NCBI GenBank assembly: GCA_002314755.1
Contig: DCHC01000031.1
Span: forward strand, 1-36,968
Origin: Faecalibacterium sp. UBA1762
GTDB taxonomy: Bacteria > Bacillota > Clostridia > Oscillospirales > Ruminococcaceae
Reading direction: 5' to 3'
DNA: 36,968 nt
In this document: positions 23,619 through 32,642 of the stretch, piece after piece
Layout of the letters: each line of letters begins with the position of its first letter
How positions within the stretch are numbered: the first letter of the stretch is position 1
The notes under the pieces: model-generated
The model's input: only the letters and a program-made list of their open reading frames with translations
What the model was told of the DNA's origin: nothing
Database searches by the model: none
Program-made: the position numbers and the translations under genes

Positions 23619-23651
23619 TTAGTCGTACTCCTTTTTCACTGTCAGTTTGAA

Positions 23652-26216
23652 TCAGATATCCCAATGATAGGTATGGCAGCCGCTGCCCACTTCCACCTCG
23701 CCGGTAGGCAATGCGACCTTGCCCTTGACGCCAAAGGGGATTTTGACATACAGATGCAGCTGACCGTACCGTTTGACCCAGCGCACACTGATATCGCCGT
23801 GAACGGTCTCCACCACCGCCCGGGCGGAGAGCAGATCTGCCGGGTAAGCCGGGGCAATGCGCACGGCATCAGCGCCGTTTTCGGTCAGCTCAATGCCGCA
23901 CAGATACCGGTAGAACCAGTAATCCACTGCGCCGTACATGGGGTGGTTGTGAGAGTTCATGCCGCCGTTTTTCTTCAGCTCAAACCGTTCCCAAACGGTG
24001 GTTGCCTCGTTCTGAATCATAAAGCCGTAAGAGGGATACTCGGTGCTATTCAAAATCTTCCAGGCATCCTCTAAATAGCCGTAGCGTGTCAGGATATCCA
24101 TCAGATAACGGGTACACAGGTTGCCGGTGGTGAATTTATAATTCTTTTTCACCAGATCCTCATGCAAAACAGCAGCCGCACGCACACTGTCATCCTTTTC
24201 CAACAGTCCCAACCACAGAGTAAATGCCTGGCTGGCCTGAGAGCCTTCGGCGACCTTAGCGGTATCGGCGTGCCACCATTCCTTCAGGTATGCCTCTTTC
24301 ACCTTTTCCGCCAGATCAGTGTAGGTTTTCTCATCCTCTTTTCTGCCCAGCAGACCGGCAAAGCGGGCCAGTGTGCGGCAGTTGAAGTAGGAATAACCGG
24401 TAGACATCAATAGACCGGGGGTCACTGCGGACACTGCATTTTCCTCGTCGGGGCAGGCATAGGCCGGGCTTGCCCAGTCGCCATAATAGCTATACTGAAC
24501 AATGTAGTCCTTGCTTCTGGATAGCAGATAATCCTCCCAGGCAGCAAAGCCGTCAAAGCTTTCACCGATTAAGTCCAAATTGCCGGTGAATAGCAGTGTC
24601 TGAGCGCCTGCCACCAGATAGGAGGAGCAGACCGGATCAGCCGGCAGACAGCCGAATACAAAGGGGGCACAGCAGGTAAACGCGCCATTTTCTCGCTGTT
24701 CGTTGCGGATATCCCGTACCACCTTGGCAAACATACGGCCAATGGCGAAATTGTAGGGAGTCTCCTCAAAACGGACCGTGGCGTCGTTCATCCAACCCAT
24801 CCGCTCATCCCGCTGGGGGCAGTCGGTCAAAATACTATGGATATTTGCTTTTTCAGTTTGGACAGCATTCTGATGTATCTTATTGATCAGCGGATTGCCG
24901 CAGCTGAAGGTGCTGCCGGACACAATATCAGTATACAGTGCCACTGCGGTAATCTGTTTTTTATCGATCCGGTCCAGACCGGTAATCTCCGCATAACGGA
25001 AGCCGTGATAAGTAAACCGGGGCTGCCAAACAGTCAGATCCCGCTCATCTCCGCTTGCAATATAGGTATCCGTCTGCTTTGCCTCGCGCAACGGCGCGCG
25101 GTAAATGGTGCCGTCCTCATCCAAAAATTCCATAAAGGAAACCGTGATCGTCTGGCCTTTTTTCAGCTTATCCGGCAGGGTAAATTTCAGTACGCCTGCC
25201 ATATTTTGGCCAAAATCCACCACAAAAGTGCCCTTTTTCGGCTCAAAAATATCCACGGCGGGATAGATCTCCTGCTCCAGAATGGGCGGGATCACCATGG
25301 GGATCAGCTTGCCGCCGGGGCCAGCGTCCTTTCGAACCGGTGCAAAGCCGGTAGCTTCGGCAGTCAGCCAGGCGTTATCCGCCTGGTTGGCGTCATAGGT
25401 CTCGCCGTCAAAAATATTGGCGGAAACCACCGGTCCGTACCGCCACTGCCAACTTTCATCGGTGGCAACCGTACACTCTCTACCCTCAGCATCCTTAAAT
25501 GCAAGTACAGCGTTCAGCATGGGGCGGCCGTTGAATTCAATGGCGCGCTTGATATCCGGGTGGTTCAGGTTAATATCCACAAAGTGGCTGTCAATATTAC
25601 GCCAGCCGTCGGCTACCTCTACCACCAACACGTTTTTGCCATCCTTCAGCAGTTTTTCCACGCCGGTCAACACCGCGTACTGAACGGTTTTGGCATAGTT
25701 GGTGTGGGCAGGGTCCATTACAGCGGTATCAACTGCCTGACCGTTCAGATAAGCCTTGTGATAACCGATGCCGGCCAGGTACAGACAGGCGGCCTTGAAA
25801 CCGGGCTTCAGCTCAAAAATGCAGCGGTATTCAATGACCGCACGCTTGCGGTACTCGGTCGGGACGATCCAGCTTCCCTCCCAGTTTTCCCGCAGACCCA
25901 CAAAGAAATTCTCTTTTTCGCTGACAGCCTGCTCTCCGACGGTGTTTTTTATCCACACCTGCACGGTCAACGCCTTACCGTCCTGCAGTGCATCGCCCGC
26001 ATAAGTCATGCGCTGGGCTGCCTGTTGTTGCCAACCGCTGTCCCACAGGGTCTTTTCGCCGTCGCAGACCGCAACACGGCAGGCAGTCTGTGCATCCTCA
26101 TCCTTGTCGGATTCCACTGTCCAGCCGATCAACGGTGTACGGGTACCGATAACACGGCTGCGGGCATTTTCGCCCAGCTCTCCGCCCTCTAACCAGATCT
26201 TTGTAACCTGTAACAT
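23652..26216 (-). CDS. GH78 alpha-L-rhamnosidase
   Basis: An 854-residue inverting alpha-L-rhamnosidase of glycoside hydrolase family 78, which releases L-rhamnose from plant or bacterial glycans and flavonoid glycosides. Domain order fits the family. The N-terminal beta domains include YLAGIGYHKAYLNGQAVD (146-163) and DFGQNMAGVLKFTLP (334-348). The helical barrel follows with TDCPQRDERMGWMND (464-478), containing the general acid E471. The C-terminal beta domain carries IAPAYP. There is no signal peptide, so hydrolysis is cytoplasmic. The ATG at 26216 follows AAAGGAGATTGAC. It sits fifth in a six-gene operon with an AraC regulator, an oxidoreductase, a transporter and an acetyltransferase. 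Confidence 0.95.
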   Translation of the reverse strand: MLQVTKIWLEGGELGENARSRVIGTRTPLIGWTVESDKDEDAQTACRVAVCDGEKTLWDSGWQQQAAQRMTYAGDALQDGKALTVQVWIKNTVGEQAVSEKENFFVGLRENWEGSWIVPTEYRKRAVIEYRCIFELKPGFKAACLYLAGIGYHKAYLNGQAVDTAVMDPAHTNYAKTVQYAVLTGVEKLLKDGKNVLVVEVADGWRNIDSHFVDINLNHPDIKRAIEFNGRPMLNAVLAFKDAEGRECTVATDESWQWRYGPVVSANIFDGETYDANQADNAWLTAEATGFAPVRKDAGPGGKLIPMVIPPILEQEIYPAVDIFEPKKGTFVVDFGQNMAGVLKFTLPDKLKKGQTITVSFMEFLDEDGTIYRAPLREAKQTDTYIASGDERDLTVWQPRFTYHGFRYAEITGLDRIDKKQITAVALYTDIVSGSTFSCGNPLINKIHQNAVQTEKANIHSILTDCPQRDERMGWMNDATVRFEETPYNFAIGRMFAKVVRDIRNEQRENGAFTCCAPFVFGCLPADPVCSSYLVAGAQTLLFTGNLDLIGESFDGFAAWEDYLLSRSKDYIVQYSYYGDWASPAYACPDEENAVSAVTPGLLMSTGYSYFNCRTLARFAGLLGRKEDEKTYTDLAEKVKEAYLKEWWHADTAKVAEGSQASQAFTLWLGLLEKDDSVRAAAVLHEDLVKKNYKFTTGNLCTRYLMDILTRYGYLEDAWKILNSTEYPSYGFMIQNEATTVWERFELKKNGGMNSHNHPMYGAVDYWFYRYLCGIELTENGADAVRIAPAYPADLLSARAVVETVHGDISVRWVKRYGQLHLYVKIPFGVKGKVALPTGEVEVGSGCHTYHWDI

Positions 26217-26271
26217 GTCAATCTCCTTTATCTTCTTTTTCTTATCAAGGCTTTAATAGATAACAATAGCG

Positions 26272-26853
26272 TCAATCGGTGGGGTTCAGCAGCTTGATCA
26301 GGGTACCGTCCTCGGTGACAAAAGGCACATTGGTGCGGCCCAAAAAGCCTGCTATAGCGGCCCAGCGCTGCTCCATCTCCACATCGTAATCCACAGGCAT
26401 AAAGCCTGCGGTCAGATAGCTTTGAATGGCGGGCACGCGGAAATCATCCGTGGTTAGGTAGGCAATCTTTGCGCCGCGCTGCCACAGGTTTGCCATGGCA
26501 ACCCCCATCAGCAGCTTGCCCACACCCCTGCCGCGGCATTCCGGCAGCGAGCCGACCATATGCACATCTCCCACCTTGGTATCCTCCTCCAGCAGGCAGG
26601 TGATAGTGGCAACCGGCTTGCCCTGCCACTGTAAAAAAAACAGCGCGTCCGGTGAAAAGTCATTTCGGGAGGTCATGCATCCTTCAAACACCGTGTTGGT
26701 GTCATCCTTCAGACCCATCAAACCGTTGCGGCAGCAGGCACCCCAAGCATCAATATCCTCCTGCGTGCCGTTAAAGGTACGCATCGTCCAGCCTTCCGGC
26801 AGCTGCGGCATTTCGCAGGCAACCGGTTTCCACACCATCTTTAACTGTTTCAT
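26272..26853 (-). CDS. GNAT-family N-acetyltransferase
   Basis: A 193-residue acetyltransferase. The acetyl-CoA-binding motif A is ECRGRGVGKLLMGVAMANL (about 110-128), preceded by KVGDVHMVGSLP and followed by GAKIAYLTTDDFRVPAIQSY and GFMPVDYD, the usual GNAT layout. The substrate is unknown. The ATG at 26853 follows GTGAGGAT; an upstream in-frame ATG lies inside the transporter gene. It is fourth in the minus-strand sugar operon, which could mean acetylation of a sugar, but GNAT genes are often unrelated to their neighbours. Confidence 0.88.
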   Translation of the reverse strand: MKQLKMVWKPVACEMPQLPEGWTMRTFNGTQEDIDAWGACCRNGLMGLKDDTNTVFEGCMTSRNDFSPDALFFLQWQGKPVATITCLLEEDTKVGDVHMVGSLPECRGRGVGKLLMGVAMANLWQRGAKIAYLTTDDFRVPAIQSYLTAGFMPVDYDVEMEQRWAAIAGFLGRTNVPFVTEDGTLIKLLNPTD

Positions 26854-26878
26854 TGTTTTATCCTCACTTTTTATTCTC

Positions 26879-26900
26879 TCAGCCGGGTACAATCGGCTGA
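26879..26900. repeat. Intergenic hairpin between the EamA and GNAT genes
   Basis: TCAGCCG (26879-26885) and CGGCTGA (26894-26900) form a perfect 7-bp stem with an 8-nt loop in the 80-bp gap. A TTTTT tract follows on the plus strand only, so it resembles a terminator of antisense transcription. On the operon mRNA it would be a simple hairpin, perhaps affecting stability. Confidence 0.5.
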
Positions 26901-26933
26901 TTTTTACTATCCGTCTCGATTTATCTGGGCTTC

Positions 26934-27830
26934 TTACAAATTCAGCAGTACGATAGCCGTAATGCCGGTGACCATGGCAAGCGCTTTCCATTTGGTCAGT
27001 TTTTCTTTAAAGAACAGAAAAGAGATGACCGACGTCATCAGGCATAGGCCGCCGTTGACACAGGGGTATAAAATAGCGCCGGGCACCACGGCGCAAAGAC
27101 CGCCGTTAATCAGATTGCCCAAAAAGCTCAAAGAACCAGCCCCGAAGCTCAGGCCAAAGACCAGCATCTTATCCCGCATACTGAACCCGCAGATACCGCC
27201 TCCTTCTTCCCCTTGCTTGCCTGCCTTGACAAAATAATGGGTCAGAAACAGTGCTGTACTAATCAGGTATCCTATCCCCATCATCTGCATGGCAGCTTTT
27301 TCGCTGTAGTTCACCACCGTCATCTTTTGCTGAGTAGCCGTCACGCCGTTGGCGAAAAACGCGGCTAAGGCAATCACCAGCCACAGCAATGTGGCACGGC
27401 GCTGCTCCCCCTTCTCCGGGCTGATAGCGCTTAGTGCCAGGGTTGCCAGCATCAGCAGCACACCGACAATCTGCAGCCCGGTAAAATGCTCATGGTTACC
27501 CACTGCCGAATATAGCAGCGGCCAGATCAGACTCATGCTGAGCAGAATAGCGGAAAGGGACAGCGGCCCCTTTTGCATGGACAGCGCATAACAGGCACTT
27601 GCCACATAGGCAAATACGCCGAACAGTACTGCCATGACCCAAAGGCTGCCGCTCATCCGCAAGCCCAACCCGCTGCTGCAGAAAAACAACACGCCACTGC
27701 AAAGGTTCAGTATCGCCTGAAAAAGCAGGATACCTTTTTGCTGCTGTGGCACCAGCAGTTGATATAGCCGGATGCTGATGCTCATAACCGAAAAGCAGCA
27801 CACAGAGATAAAAATAAGTAATGAATTCAT
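26934..27830 (-). CDS. EamA/DMT-family transporter
   Basis: A 298-residue integral membrane protein with about ten hydrophobic segments in two related halves, as in EamA drug/metabolite transporters. The second half ends with GAILYPCVNGGLCLMTSV, FLFFKEKLTKWKALAMVTGI and VLLNL, the typical DMT close (a charged FKEK before the last helix). It lies 16 bp after the oxidoreductase gene and shares its transcript. The operon setting suggests uptake or export of a sugar or sugar acid. Known rhamnose transporter RhaT is a distant DMT relative, but identity with RhaT is not claimed. Confidence 0.88.
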   Translation of the reverse strand: MNSLLIFISVCCFSVMSISIRLYQLLVPQQQKGILLFQAILNLCSGVLFFCSSGLGLRMSGSLWVMAVLFGVFAYVASACYALSMQKGPLSLSAILLSMSLIWPLLYSAVGNHEHFTGLQIVGVLLMLATLALSAISPEKGEQRRATLLWLVIALAAFFANGVTATQQKMTVVNYSEKAAMQMMGIGYLISTALFLTHYFVKAGKQGEEGGGICGFSMRDKMLVFGLSFGAGSLSFLGNLINGGLCAVVPGAILYPCVNGGLCLMTSVISFLFFKEKLTKWKALAMVTGITAIVLLNL

Positions 27831-27846
27831 AGCCTCGTATTATCCT

Positions 27847-29115
27847 TCATTTAATATATTCTTGCGCCTGCTCCAGCCACAGCTGACGCACATGCTCGAA
27901 TACGCTATCCGGGATCGGCTCGCAGGGATGCGCCGAATGAGGCAACAGCTGATTCCCTGCTACCTCGGGGGTAACACAAGCCGTATCGTTGCGGTAGCCC
28001 TCCCGCTGGGCGGGATCGCGGAAATCCGGAATGGTCATCGGCCGGTTACCCGCCAGAATAGAGCGGTAGGCAAACAAACCGCAGAAGAACATATCCAGTG
28101 CCTGGTACAAACCGATCGCCCACTCGCCATCCGGCTTACCGAGAATTTTTTGAATAAAGAAGTGCAGCGGATAAAAATCGCACCCACCGTGGCTGGTGAC
28201 GCCCGAGGCAATATAAGCCTCATGACTGACTTCAGGATCCGGATCGTAATGCTGCCAGCTGCCATCGCCGGGTTTGGGACCTTCCACAATACTGTGCAGA
28301 TGCTGCTCATTCATCCGGTCGGATTCCATACAGCCGCTTTTTCCGAATATCTGATAGTTGTGACTGTGAGGGAACCGTTTCAGCGGGCCGTGCATACTTT
28401 TAAAGATCGCGCCGTTTTCCATGGTGATCATCTCAATGCCTATGCTGGCCTCATAGCCCAGCTCTTTCTCAGCGGGATTGTCGTTTACCGGGCCCTCAAA
28501 GCCCACCACGCTGACCGGACGCAGTCCGGTAATGGTCATCAGTGGACCGGTAGAATGGGTGCAGTAGAAGGTGGAATACATCCGATTCCGCCAGTGATTG
28601 CGCTCACCGTAGGTCAGGGCGGGTATGCCCGAAACCAGGTCATGGATATATTCTCCCTCTCCGTAGACGGCCTCACCGATCTCGCCTTTTTTGTAGCGCA
28701 GCCACATCTCAAAGGGAGCCTGCATATAGCAGCAGTTTTCTGCATAGGTGTAGACGCATCCGCTTTGCTCCACAGCTTCACACAGCTCCACTGCCTGAGC
28801 CAGTGTTTCACAGGGCAGCAGCTCACTCATAACATGTTTTCCGGCGCGCAGGCAGCGCACCGCGTAGGGCGCATGCTCCGTGGCATAGTTTGCCAACACC
28901 ACTGCATCCATATCATGCTGCAAAAACTCATCAAAGGTCTCGTACAAGGCGACCGTCAACCCTGCCGCTTTTGCTGCCGCATCTACCTTTTCCAAAATGG
29001 GGCGGTATTTGTCACAGACCGCAACCAGAACGGCATCCTCGCTGTGTAGCAGCTGGTCGATCATCACATAGCCCCGAGCACCGCCGAAGACGCCTATTTT
29101 CAACTTGTTTGCCAT
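27847..29115 (-). CDS. Gfo/Idh/MocA-family oxidoreductase
   Basis: A 422-residue NAD(P)-dependent oxidoreductase. The Rossmann motif is IGVFGGARGYVMI near the N-terminus (about 6-18), followed by AVLVAVCDKYRP and FDEFLQHDMDAVVLAN. The usual EKP motif is replaced by HVMSELLPCETL. The C-terminal catalytic domain (from about 130) has YMQAPFEMWLRYKKGEIGE and ends in segments typical of the family. Such enzymes oxidise or epimerise sugars, inositols and sugar acids. The ATG at 29115 follows CAGGAGAG, 26 bp after the AraC gene. A role in processing the sugar set free by the GH78 enzyme is inferred from the operon. Confidence 0.92.
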   Translation of the reverse strand: MANKLKIGVFGGARGYVMIDQLLHSEDAVLVAVCDKYRPILEKVDAAAKAAGLTVALYETFDEFLQHDMDAVVLANYATEHAPYAVRCLRAGKHVMSELLPCETLAQAVELCEAVEQSGCVYTYAENCCYMQAPFEMWLRYKKGEIGEAVYGEGEYIHDLVSGIPALTYGERNHWRNRMYSTFYCTHSTGPLMTITGLRPVSVVGFEGPVNDNPAEKELGYEASIGIEMITMENGAIFKSMHGPLKRFPHSHNYQIFGKSGCMESDRMNEQHLHSIVEGPKPGDGSWQHYDPDPEVSHEAYIASGVTSHGGCDFYPLHFFIQKILGKPDGEWAIGLYQALDMFFCGLFAYRSILAGNRPMTIPDFRDPAQREGYRNDTACVTPEVAGNQLLPHSAHPCEPIPDSVFEHVRQLWLEQAQEYIK

Positions 29116-29141
29116 AACACTCTCCTGAAATTCTGATTCGA

Positions 29142-30044
29142 TTACTTTTGTTCTTCCTTCTTCGCAGACAATTTGCGATATTCGGTTGGCAGGCAGCCGC
29201 ACTGGCTCTTAAAAGCGTTATAAAAACCGCACAAAGAGGAATAACCCACCCAGCTGGCGATTTCCCGCACGGTAAAGTCCGTTTTTTTCAGCAGCTGACT
29301 GGCGCTGCACACCCGCATATAGCTCAGTCGCTCATGATAGGTGCAGTCATATTCCTGTCGGATAACGCGGTTCAACTGGCGAGAGCTGATACCGATTTTA
29401 TCTGCCACAAATTCTAAGGATAAATCATACATATAGTAAGAATCGAATAGCTGACGCAGCTTTTCGCTGCGGGACAGTGCCGGGTTGGTCAGCAGCTTTT
29501 GTACCGGGTCCATCGGTTGCCCGCCCAAAACATCCTGCACCGACATCATCAGCTCCACAAAGCAGGCGCAAATCATAGACCGTCTGCCGGTGCCGCACAG
29601 CTGAGAGATGCGTTTATTGATATCCGCCATCTCCTCCCCTCCGCTGCCGTATACGCATTCGGCGCTTTCTAATAGGGTATGCAGCCCGTCCCACAGGTTT
29701 TCGGTACTCGCAAAGCCGTTTAGTGCCGCAGAAAAACTCAGGTTATACCGTGTGGTGGCGTCCTCCAGAAAATTGACATAATGCTCCAAACCCGGTCGGA
29801 TGATAACAAAGTCATTTTTTTTCAAAATCAGAGTCTGCTGCTCGGTCACCACCCGCATACTGCCGTTGGTTACAAAGAACCACTCGTACTTGGGGTGGGT
29901 GTGCATAGTTTCATTGGTGTGTTGGTTGCGATCCTCCGACTGGAACAAACCGCTGTCTAAATTCAGAGAAAAACGGACATTCTCCCAATCGAACTGATAT
30001 TCGCAATCATTGCTGGAAAACGCGCTCAGTACAAAATTATCCAT
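29142..30044 (-). CDS. AraC-family transcriptional regulator
   Basis: A 300-residue regulator. The N-terminal cupin-like sensor covers about 40-115 (MHTHPKYEWFFVTNGSMRVV, FVIIRPGLEHYVNF). The C-terminal DNA-binding domain (about 195-292) has two helix-turn-helices: LEFVADKIGISSRQLNRVI and VREIASWVGYSSLCGFYNAF, then PTEYRK. It heads the operon with the oxidoreductase, transporter, acetyltransferase and rhamnosidase genes and most likely activates it in response to a sugar. The ATG at 30044 follows ACGAGGAGAAAT. No convincing sigma-A promoter is seen in the 77 bp to the pyrophosphatase gene. Confidence 0.93.
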   Translation of the reverse strand: MDNFVLSAFSSNDCEYQFDWENVRFSLNLDSGLFQSEDRNQHTNETMHTHPKYEWFFVTNGSMRVVTEQQTLILKKNDFVIIRPGLEHYVNFLEDATTRYNLSFSAALNGFASTENLWDGLHTLLESAECVYGSGGEEMADINKRISQLCGTGRRSMICACFVELMMSVQDVLGGQPMDPVQKLLTNPALSRSEKLRQLFDSYYMYDLSLEFVADKIGISSRQLNRVIRQEYDCTYHERLSYMRVCSASQLLKKTDFTVREIASWVGYSSLCGFYNAFKSQCGCLPTEYRKLSAKKEEQK

Positions 30045-30091
30045 CTGTGTTATTTCTCCTCGTTTTTTACTCTTTTACTTTTTGCTGTTTG

Positions 30092-30116
30092 ACACTGCCC
30101 TCACACAGGGTAGTGT
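30092..30116. repeat. Hairpin between the pyrophosphatase and AraC genes
   Basis: ACACTGCCCT (30092-30101) and AGGGTAGTGT (30107-30116) pair around CACAC, with one G-T wobble on the plus strand (A-C mismatch on the minus strand). No T-tract follows on the minus strand, so terminator function for the pyrophosphatase gene is doubtful. Confidence 0.4.
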
Positions 30117-30121
30117 TTCAC

Positions 30122-31783
30122 TTACAGTCGCTGGTAAGCTCCCATGATCGCCGGAATAAACTGCTTTTTACGGCTGATAATATCCGGCAGCAGAACGCCG
30201 CCCTCCTGCTGGGGCTTTGCATCCGCAAAGCCGACCTCTAATAGCTTTTCGGCGTGTGCCCCGGTGCAAAGCACCACCGAGCAGGTCTTGGGAATATCCG
30301 TCAGCAACACATAGATATCCTCCACATTCTGCTTGTACAAGGCCTCTGTCAGATAACCGGACAGCAGCTTCCGGGCGGTTTCCAGGTTTTTTTGCGTCAT
30401 AAAGGTTCCCTGTGCCACCCCGAACCGTACATCGCCGCACATAAACACCTTAAAGTCCTGCAGAAATACCTCTTCTGCCGTTTTTCCGTCCACCCGCTCG
30501 CCTGCCTCAAACATATCCGCCGCAAAGCTTTGAATATCCACCTCGGCAAGCTGCGCCAACCGTTCTGCCGTATGCAGATCCACATCCGTACAGGTCGGGC
30601 TGCGGAATACCAGCGTATCCGACAAAATGGCCGCCAGCAAGATACCCGCCACCTGTTTGCGAGGTGTCACCCCTGCCTCGGCATACATCTGTGCCACAAT
30701 AGTCGCGGTGCAGCCCACCGGCTGGTTGCGGAAATATACCGGACTACCCGTCTCTAACGAACCGATCCGGTGATGGTCAATGATTTCCAGAATCTCCGCC
30801 TGGTCGTAGCCCTCCACCGCCTGGGTCTTCTCGTTGTGGTCCACCAAAATGACCTTGCGGCGTCGCATGTTGATCACATTGCGACGGGAGAGCATACCGC
30901 AGTATTTTCCCTCCTCATCCAGTATTGGGAAATACCGGTGACGAACGCTGGCCATGACCCGGATAGCATCATCCACCGGGGTGACCAAGGTAAATTTCAT
31001 GATTTTACTGCTATCTGTCATACAGTAGGATACCGGAGCACACTGGGTGATCAATTTACCTGCCGCATAGGTATCCATGGGTACGCTCATGATGGAGACA
31101 CCGTTTTCCTCTGCAAGTTTCAGAATGGTACGGCCCACTGCCGCCCCCTGGCACACAATGATCAGCGAGGCGTTCATTTCAATGGCGCAAAGCTGACTTT
31201 CATACCGGTTGGAAAGGATAACGATATCCCCGTCCTCCAGATAGGTTTCCATGATATCCGGGCTGGCAGCGCCCACCATAACCTTACCCTTTTCCACAAA
31301 GCCGTTCTCATCGCCGGTGAGCATACAGCCTTCCAGAGTCTCCAAAATATTGCGGTAGCTGGTATGGCTTTTGGCCAAAACGCCGGTATCAAACACATCC
31401 ATATTTGCCGTGGCAATATCTTTAACCGTGATAATGCCCTTCATGACGCGATCTTCATCCACCACCGGCAGGGTATCGATCTCCCGGTCGCGCATGATGC
31501 GCCAGGCCTTCCGTAGACTGCAGTTTTCGGGAATGCCATCCATCTCACGAAAATCCACATCCCGAACCTTGGGGCTTAGATCCGTACAAAGACGGGGAGA
31601 GCCAAAACCGAACCGATTTAGGACAAACTCCGACTCCTGATTCAGCTTTCCAGCCCGTCGCGCCTCATATTTTAACGGTCCAAGGGTATTTTTCAATTCG
31701 GCGTAGGCAATTGCCGAACAGATCGAATCGGTATCCGGATTTCTGTGACCGATAACTGCCACTTTGGTTGAGGGTCTTGCCAT
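30122..31783 (-). CDS. ppaC: CBS/DRTGG-containing manganese-dependent inorganic pyrophosphatase
   Basis: A 553-residue family II pyrophosphatase with regulatory insert; it hydrolyses pyrophosphate in the cytoplasm. The catalytic DHH domain starts with GHRNPDTDS (12-20) and resumes after the insert with VDHNE (314-318) and the DHH motif at 336-338. The DHHA2 domain ends with SRKKQFIPAI. The insert carries CBS1 (about 72-128), DRTGG (about 133-245) and CBS2 (about 250-305). In studied clostridial homologues this unit binds adenine nucleotides and diadenosine polyphosphates. The ATG at 31783 follows AAAGGAAAC; 12 extra codons upstream are not conserved. A good promoter lies at 31841-31869. Confidence 0.95.
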   Translation of the reverse strand: MARPSTKVAVIGHRNPDTDSICSAIAYAELKNTLGPLKYEARRAGKLNQESEFVLNRFGFGSPRLCTDLSPKVRDVDFREMDGIPENCSLRKAWRIMRDREIDTLPVVDEDRVMKGIITVKDIATANMDVFDTGVLAKSHTSYRNILETLEGCMLTGDENGFVEKGKVMVGAASPDIMETYLEDGDIVILSNRYESQLCAIEMNASLIIVCQGAAVGRTILKLAEENGVSIMSVPMDTYAAGKLITQCAPVSYCMTDSSKIMKFTLVTPVDDAIRVMASVRHRYFPILDEEGKYCGMLSRRNVINMRRRKVILVDHNEKTQAVEGYDQAEILEIIDHHRIGSLETGSPVYFRNQPVGCTATIVAQMYAEAGVTPRKQVAGILLAAILSDTLVFRSPTCTDVDLHTAERLAQLAEVDIQSFAADMFEAGERVDGKTAEEVFLQDFKVFMCGDVRFGVAQGTFMTQKNLETARKLLSGYLTEALYKQNVEDIYVLLTDIPKTCSVVLCTGAHAEKLLEVGFADAKPQQEGGVLLPDIISRKKQFIPAIMGAYQRL

Positions 31784-31840
31784 TTCAAGTGTTTCCTTTC
31801 CGCTGATAATCGCACACAAAACGATTTATTACCAGTGTAT

Positions 31841-31869
31841 ATTATAAACCAAACTAAAATATTAAGCAA
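31841..31869 (-). promoter_or_regulatory. Sigma-A promoter of ppaC
   Basis: Minus strand TTGCTT (31869-31864), a 17-bp spacer and TATAAT (31846-31841), 57 bp before the start codon. Confidence 0.78.
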
Positions 31870-31940
31870 CGGAAAAGCGACATTTTTTGCACAAAACCCG
31901 ACATTTTCTCTTTTGGATAGATCAATACGGACATTGTCCG

Positions 31941-31974
31941 GAAAAAGAAAAGAGCCCCGCTATCTGCGACGCTC
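31941..31974 (-). terminator. Intrinsic terminator after the DUF1540 gene
   Basis: Minus strand GAGC (31974-31971) and CGC pair with GCG and GCTC (31955-31952), with a small internal mismatch, then TTTTCTTTTT. It lies 62 bp after the DUF1540 stop and upstream of the ppaC promoter. Confidence 0.7.
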
Positions 31975-32036
31975 TCTCCTGCTTTGGGAAATTAAAAAGA
32001 CATTTGATTTTCTGCTCAGTTGTTTTCGAGCAGGTT

Positions 32037-32198
32037 TTACTTGCGCTCAAAACTGCGACAATCCGTGCATTCCTCATCACCGGGGAAGCATTCCTTTGCG
32101 CCGACCTGAATATGCCCCAGGGAACAGTAGTCCTCGCAGCTGCAATGGTGCTTACAGCCCTTGACATTACAGCTGATACAGTGATTGATATTATCCAT
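32037..32198 (-). CDS. DUF1540 domain protein (53 residues)
   Basis: A small cysteine-rich protein: starts DNINHCISCNVKGCKHH, continues CSCEDYCSLGHIQVGAK and ends ECTDCRSFERK. The CxxC/CxxxCxHH, CSLxxIxVG and final CxxF signature is that of DUF1540, a small probably metal-binding family common in spore-forming Firmicutes; its function is unknown. The ATG at 32198 follows AAAAGGAGAG, and a terminator lies downstream. About 150 bp separate it from the upstream DUF1653 gene; this stretch contains no clear consensus sigma-A promoter. Confidence 0.9.
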   Translation of the reverse strand: MDNINHCISCNVKGCKHHCSCEDYCSLGHIQVGAKECFPGDEECTDCRSFERK

Positions 32199-32350
32199 CT
32201 TGTTCACTCTCCTTTTTGCGGTTTTTACCGGGTGCGGGATTTTGCGTAATTGCCCGACCCTGCCTTTAGTATCACCGTTTCAAAGGAAAATATGCGCCAG
32301 TCACCCGATTGTTCTTTCGGTTAACGGGGCAAAAACACGCTTACAGCTTT

Positions 32351-32602
32351 TCATCTGTGATCTGCCACACTTTGTATCTCCTGCAACTCAAAACGAAGCT
32401 TTTGGGGGCAATCCGGATATTTTTCCCGATCGACCTTCTGCAGGAACATAGAAAGCGGCCGCACCCACAGTCCGCCGTCACCGTAAAGCTTTCGATAAAC
32501 CACCATTTCTTCCCCCGTTTCGGAATGTCGGGCGATATCCTCCACCAAATAATAATCCCCTTTGAAATGCCGGTAAACCCGTTTCAGCAGTACCTGTTGC
32601 AT
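32351..32602 (-). CDS. DUF1653 domain protein (83 residues)
   Basis: A short soluble protein of the DUF1653 family. It shows KRVYRHFKGDYYLVEDIARH, SETGEEMVVYRKLYGDGG and LWVRPLSMFLQKVD, the family's conserved core (HFKG.Y.V...A.HSETGE..VVYR.LYG....WVRP). These proteins are small beta-rich domains of unknown biochemical function, widespread in bacteria. The ATG at 32602 lies 8 nt after AGGAGG; a 16-codon extension upstream is not conserved. It follows the prfB terminator on the same strand. Confidence 0.9.
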   Translation of the reverse strand: MQQVLLKRVYRHFKGDYYLVEDIARHSETGEEMVVYRKLYGDGGLWVRPLSMFLQKVDREKYPDCPQKLRFELQEIQSVADHR

Positions 32603-32642
32603 ACATTCGTCCTCCTGTTCCGAAAAAAGAACTATGAATTGT

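Noticed and set aside
24837..26192. 451-codon plus-strand frame opposite the GH78 gene
   Set aside because: It is the antisense shadow of a well-supported gene, with no ribosome binding site and no domain.
27772..29049. 425-codon plus-strand frame opposite the oxidoreductase gene
   Set aside because: Antisense shadow without family features or ribosome binding site.
30092..30116. Hairpin as terminator of ppaC
   Set aside because: On the minus strand it has a mismatch and no T-tract, so it is listed only as a hairpin.
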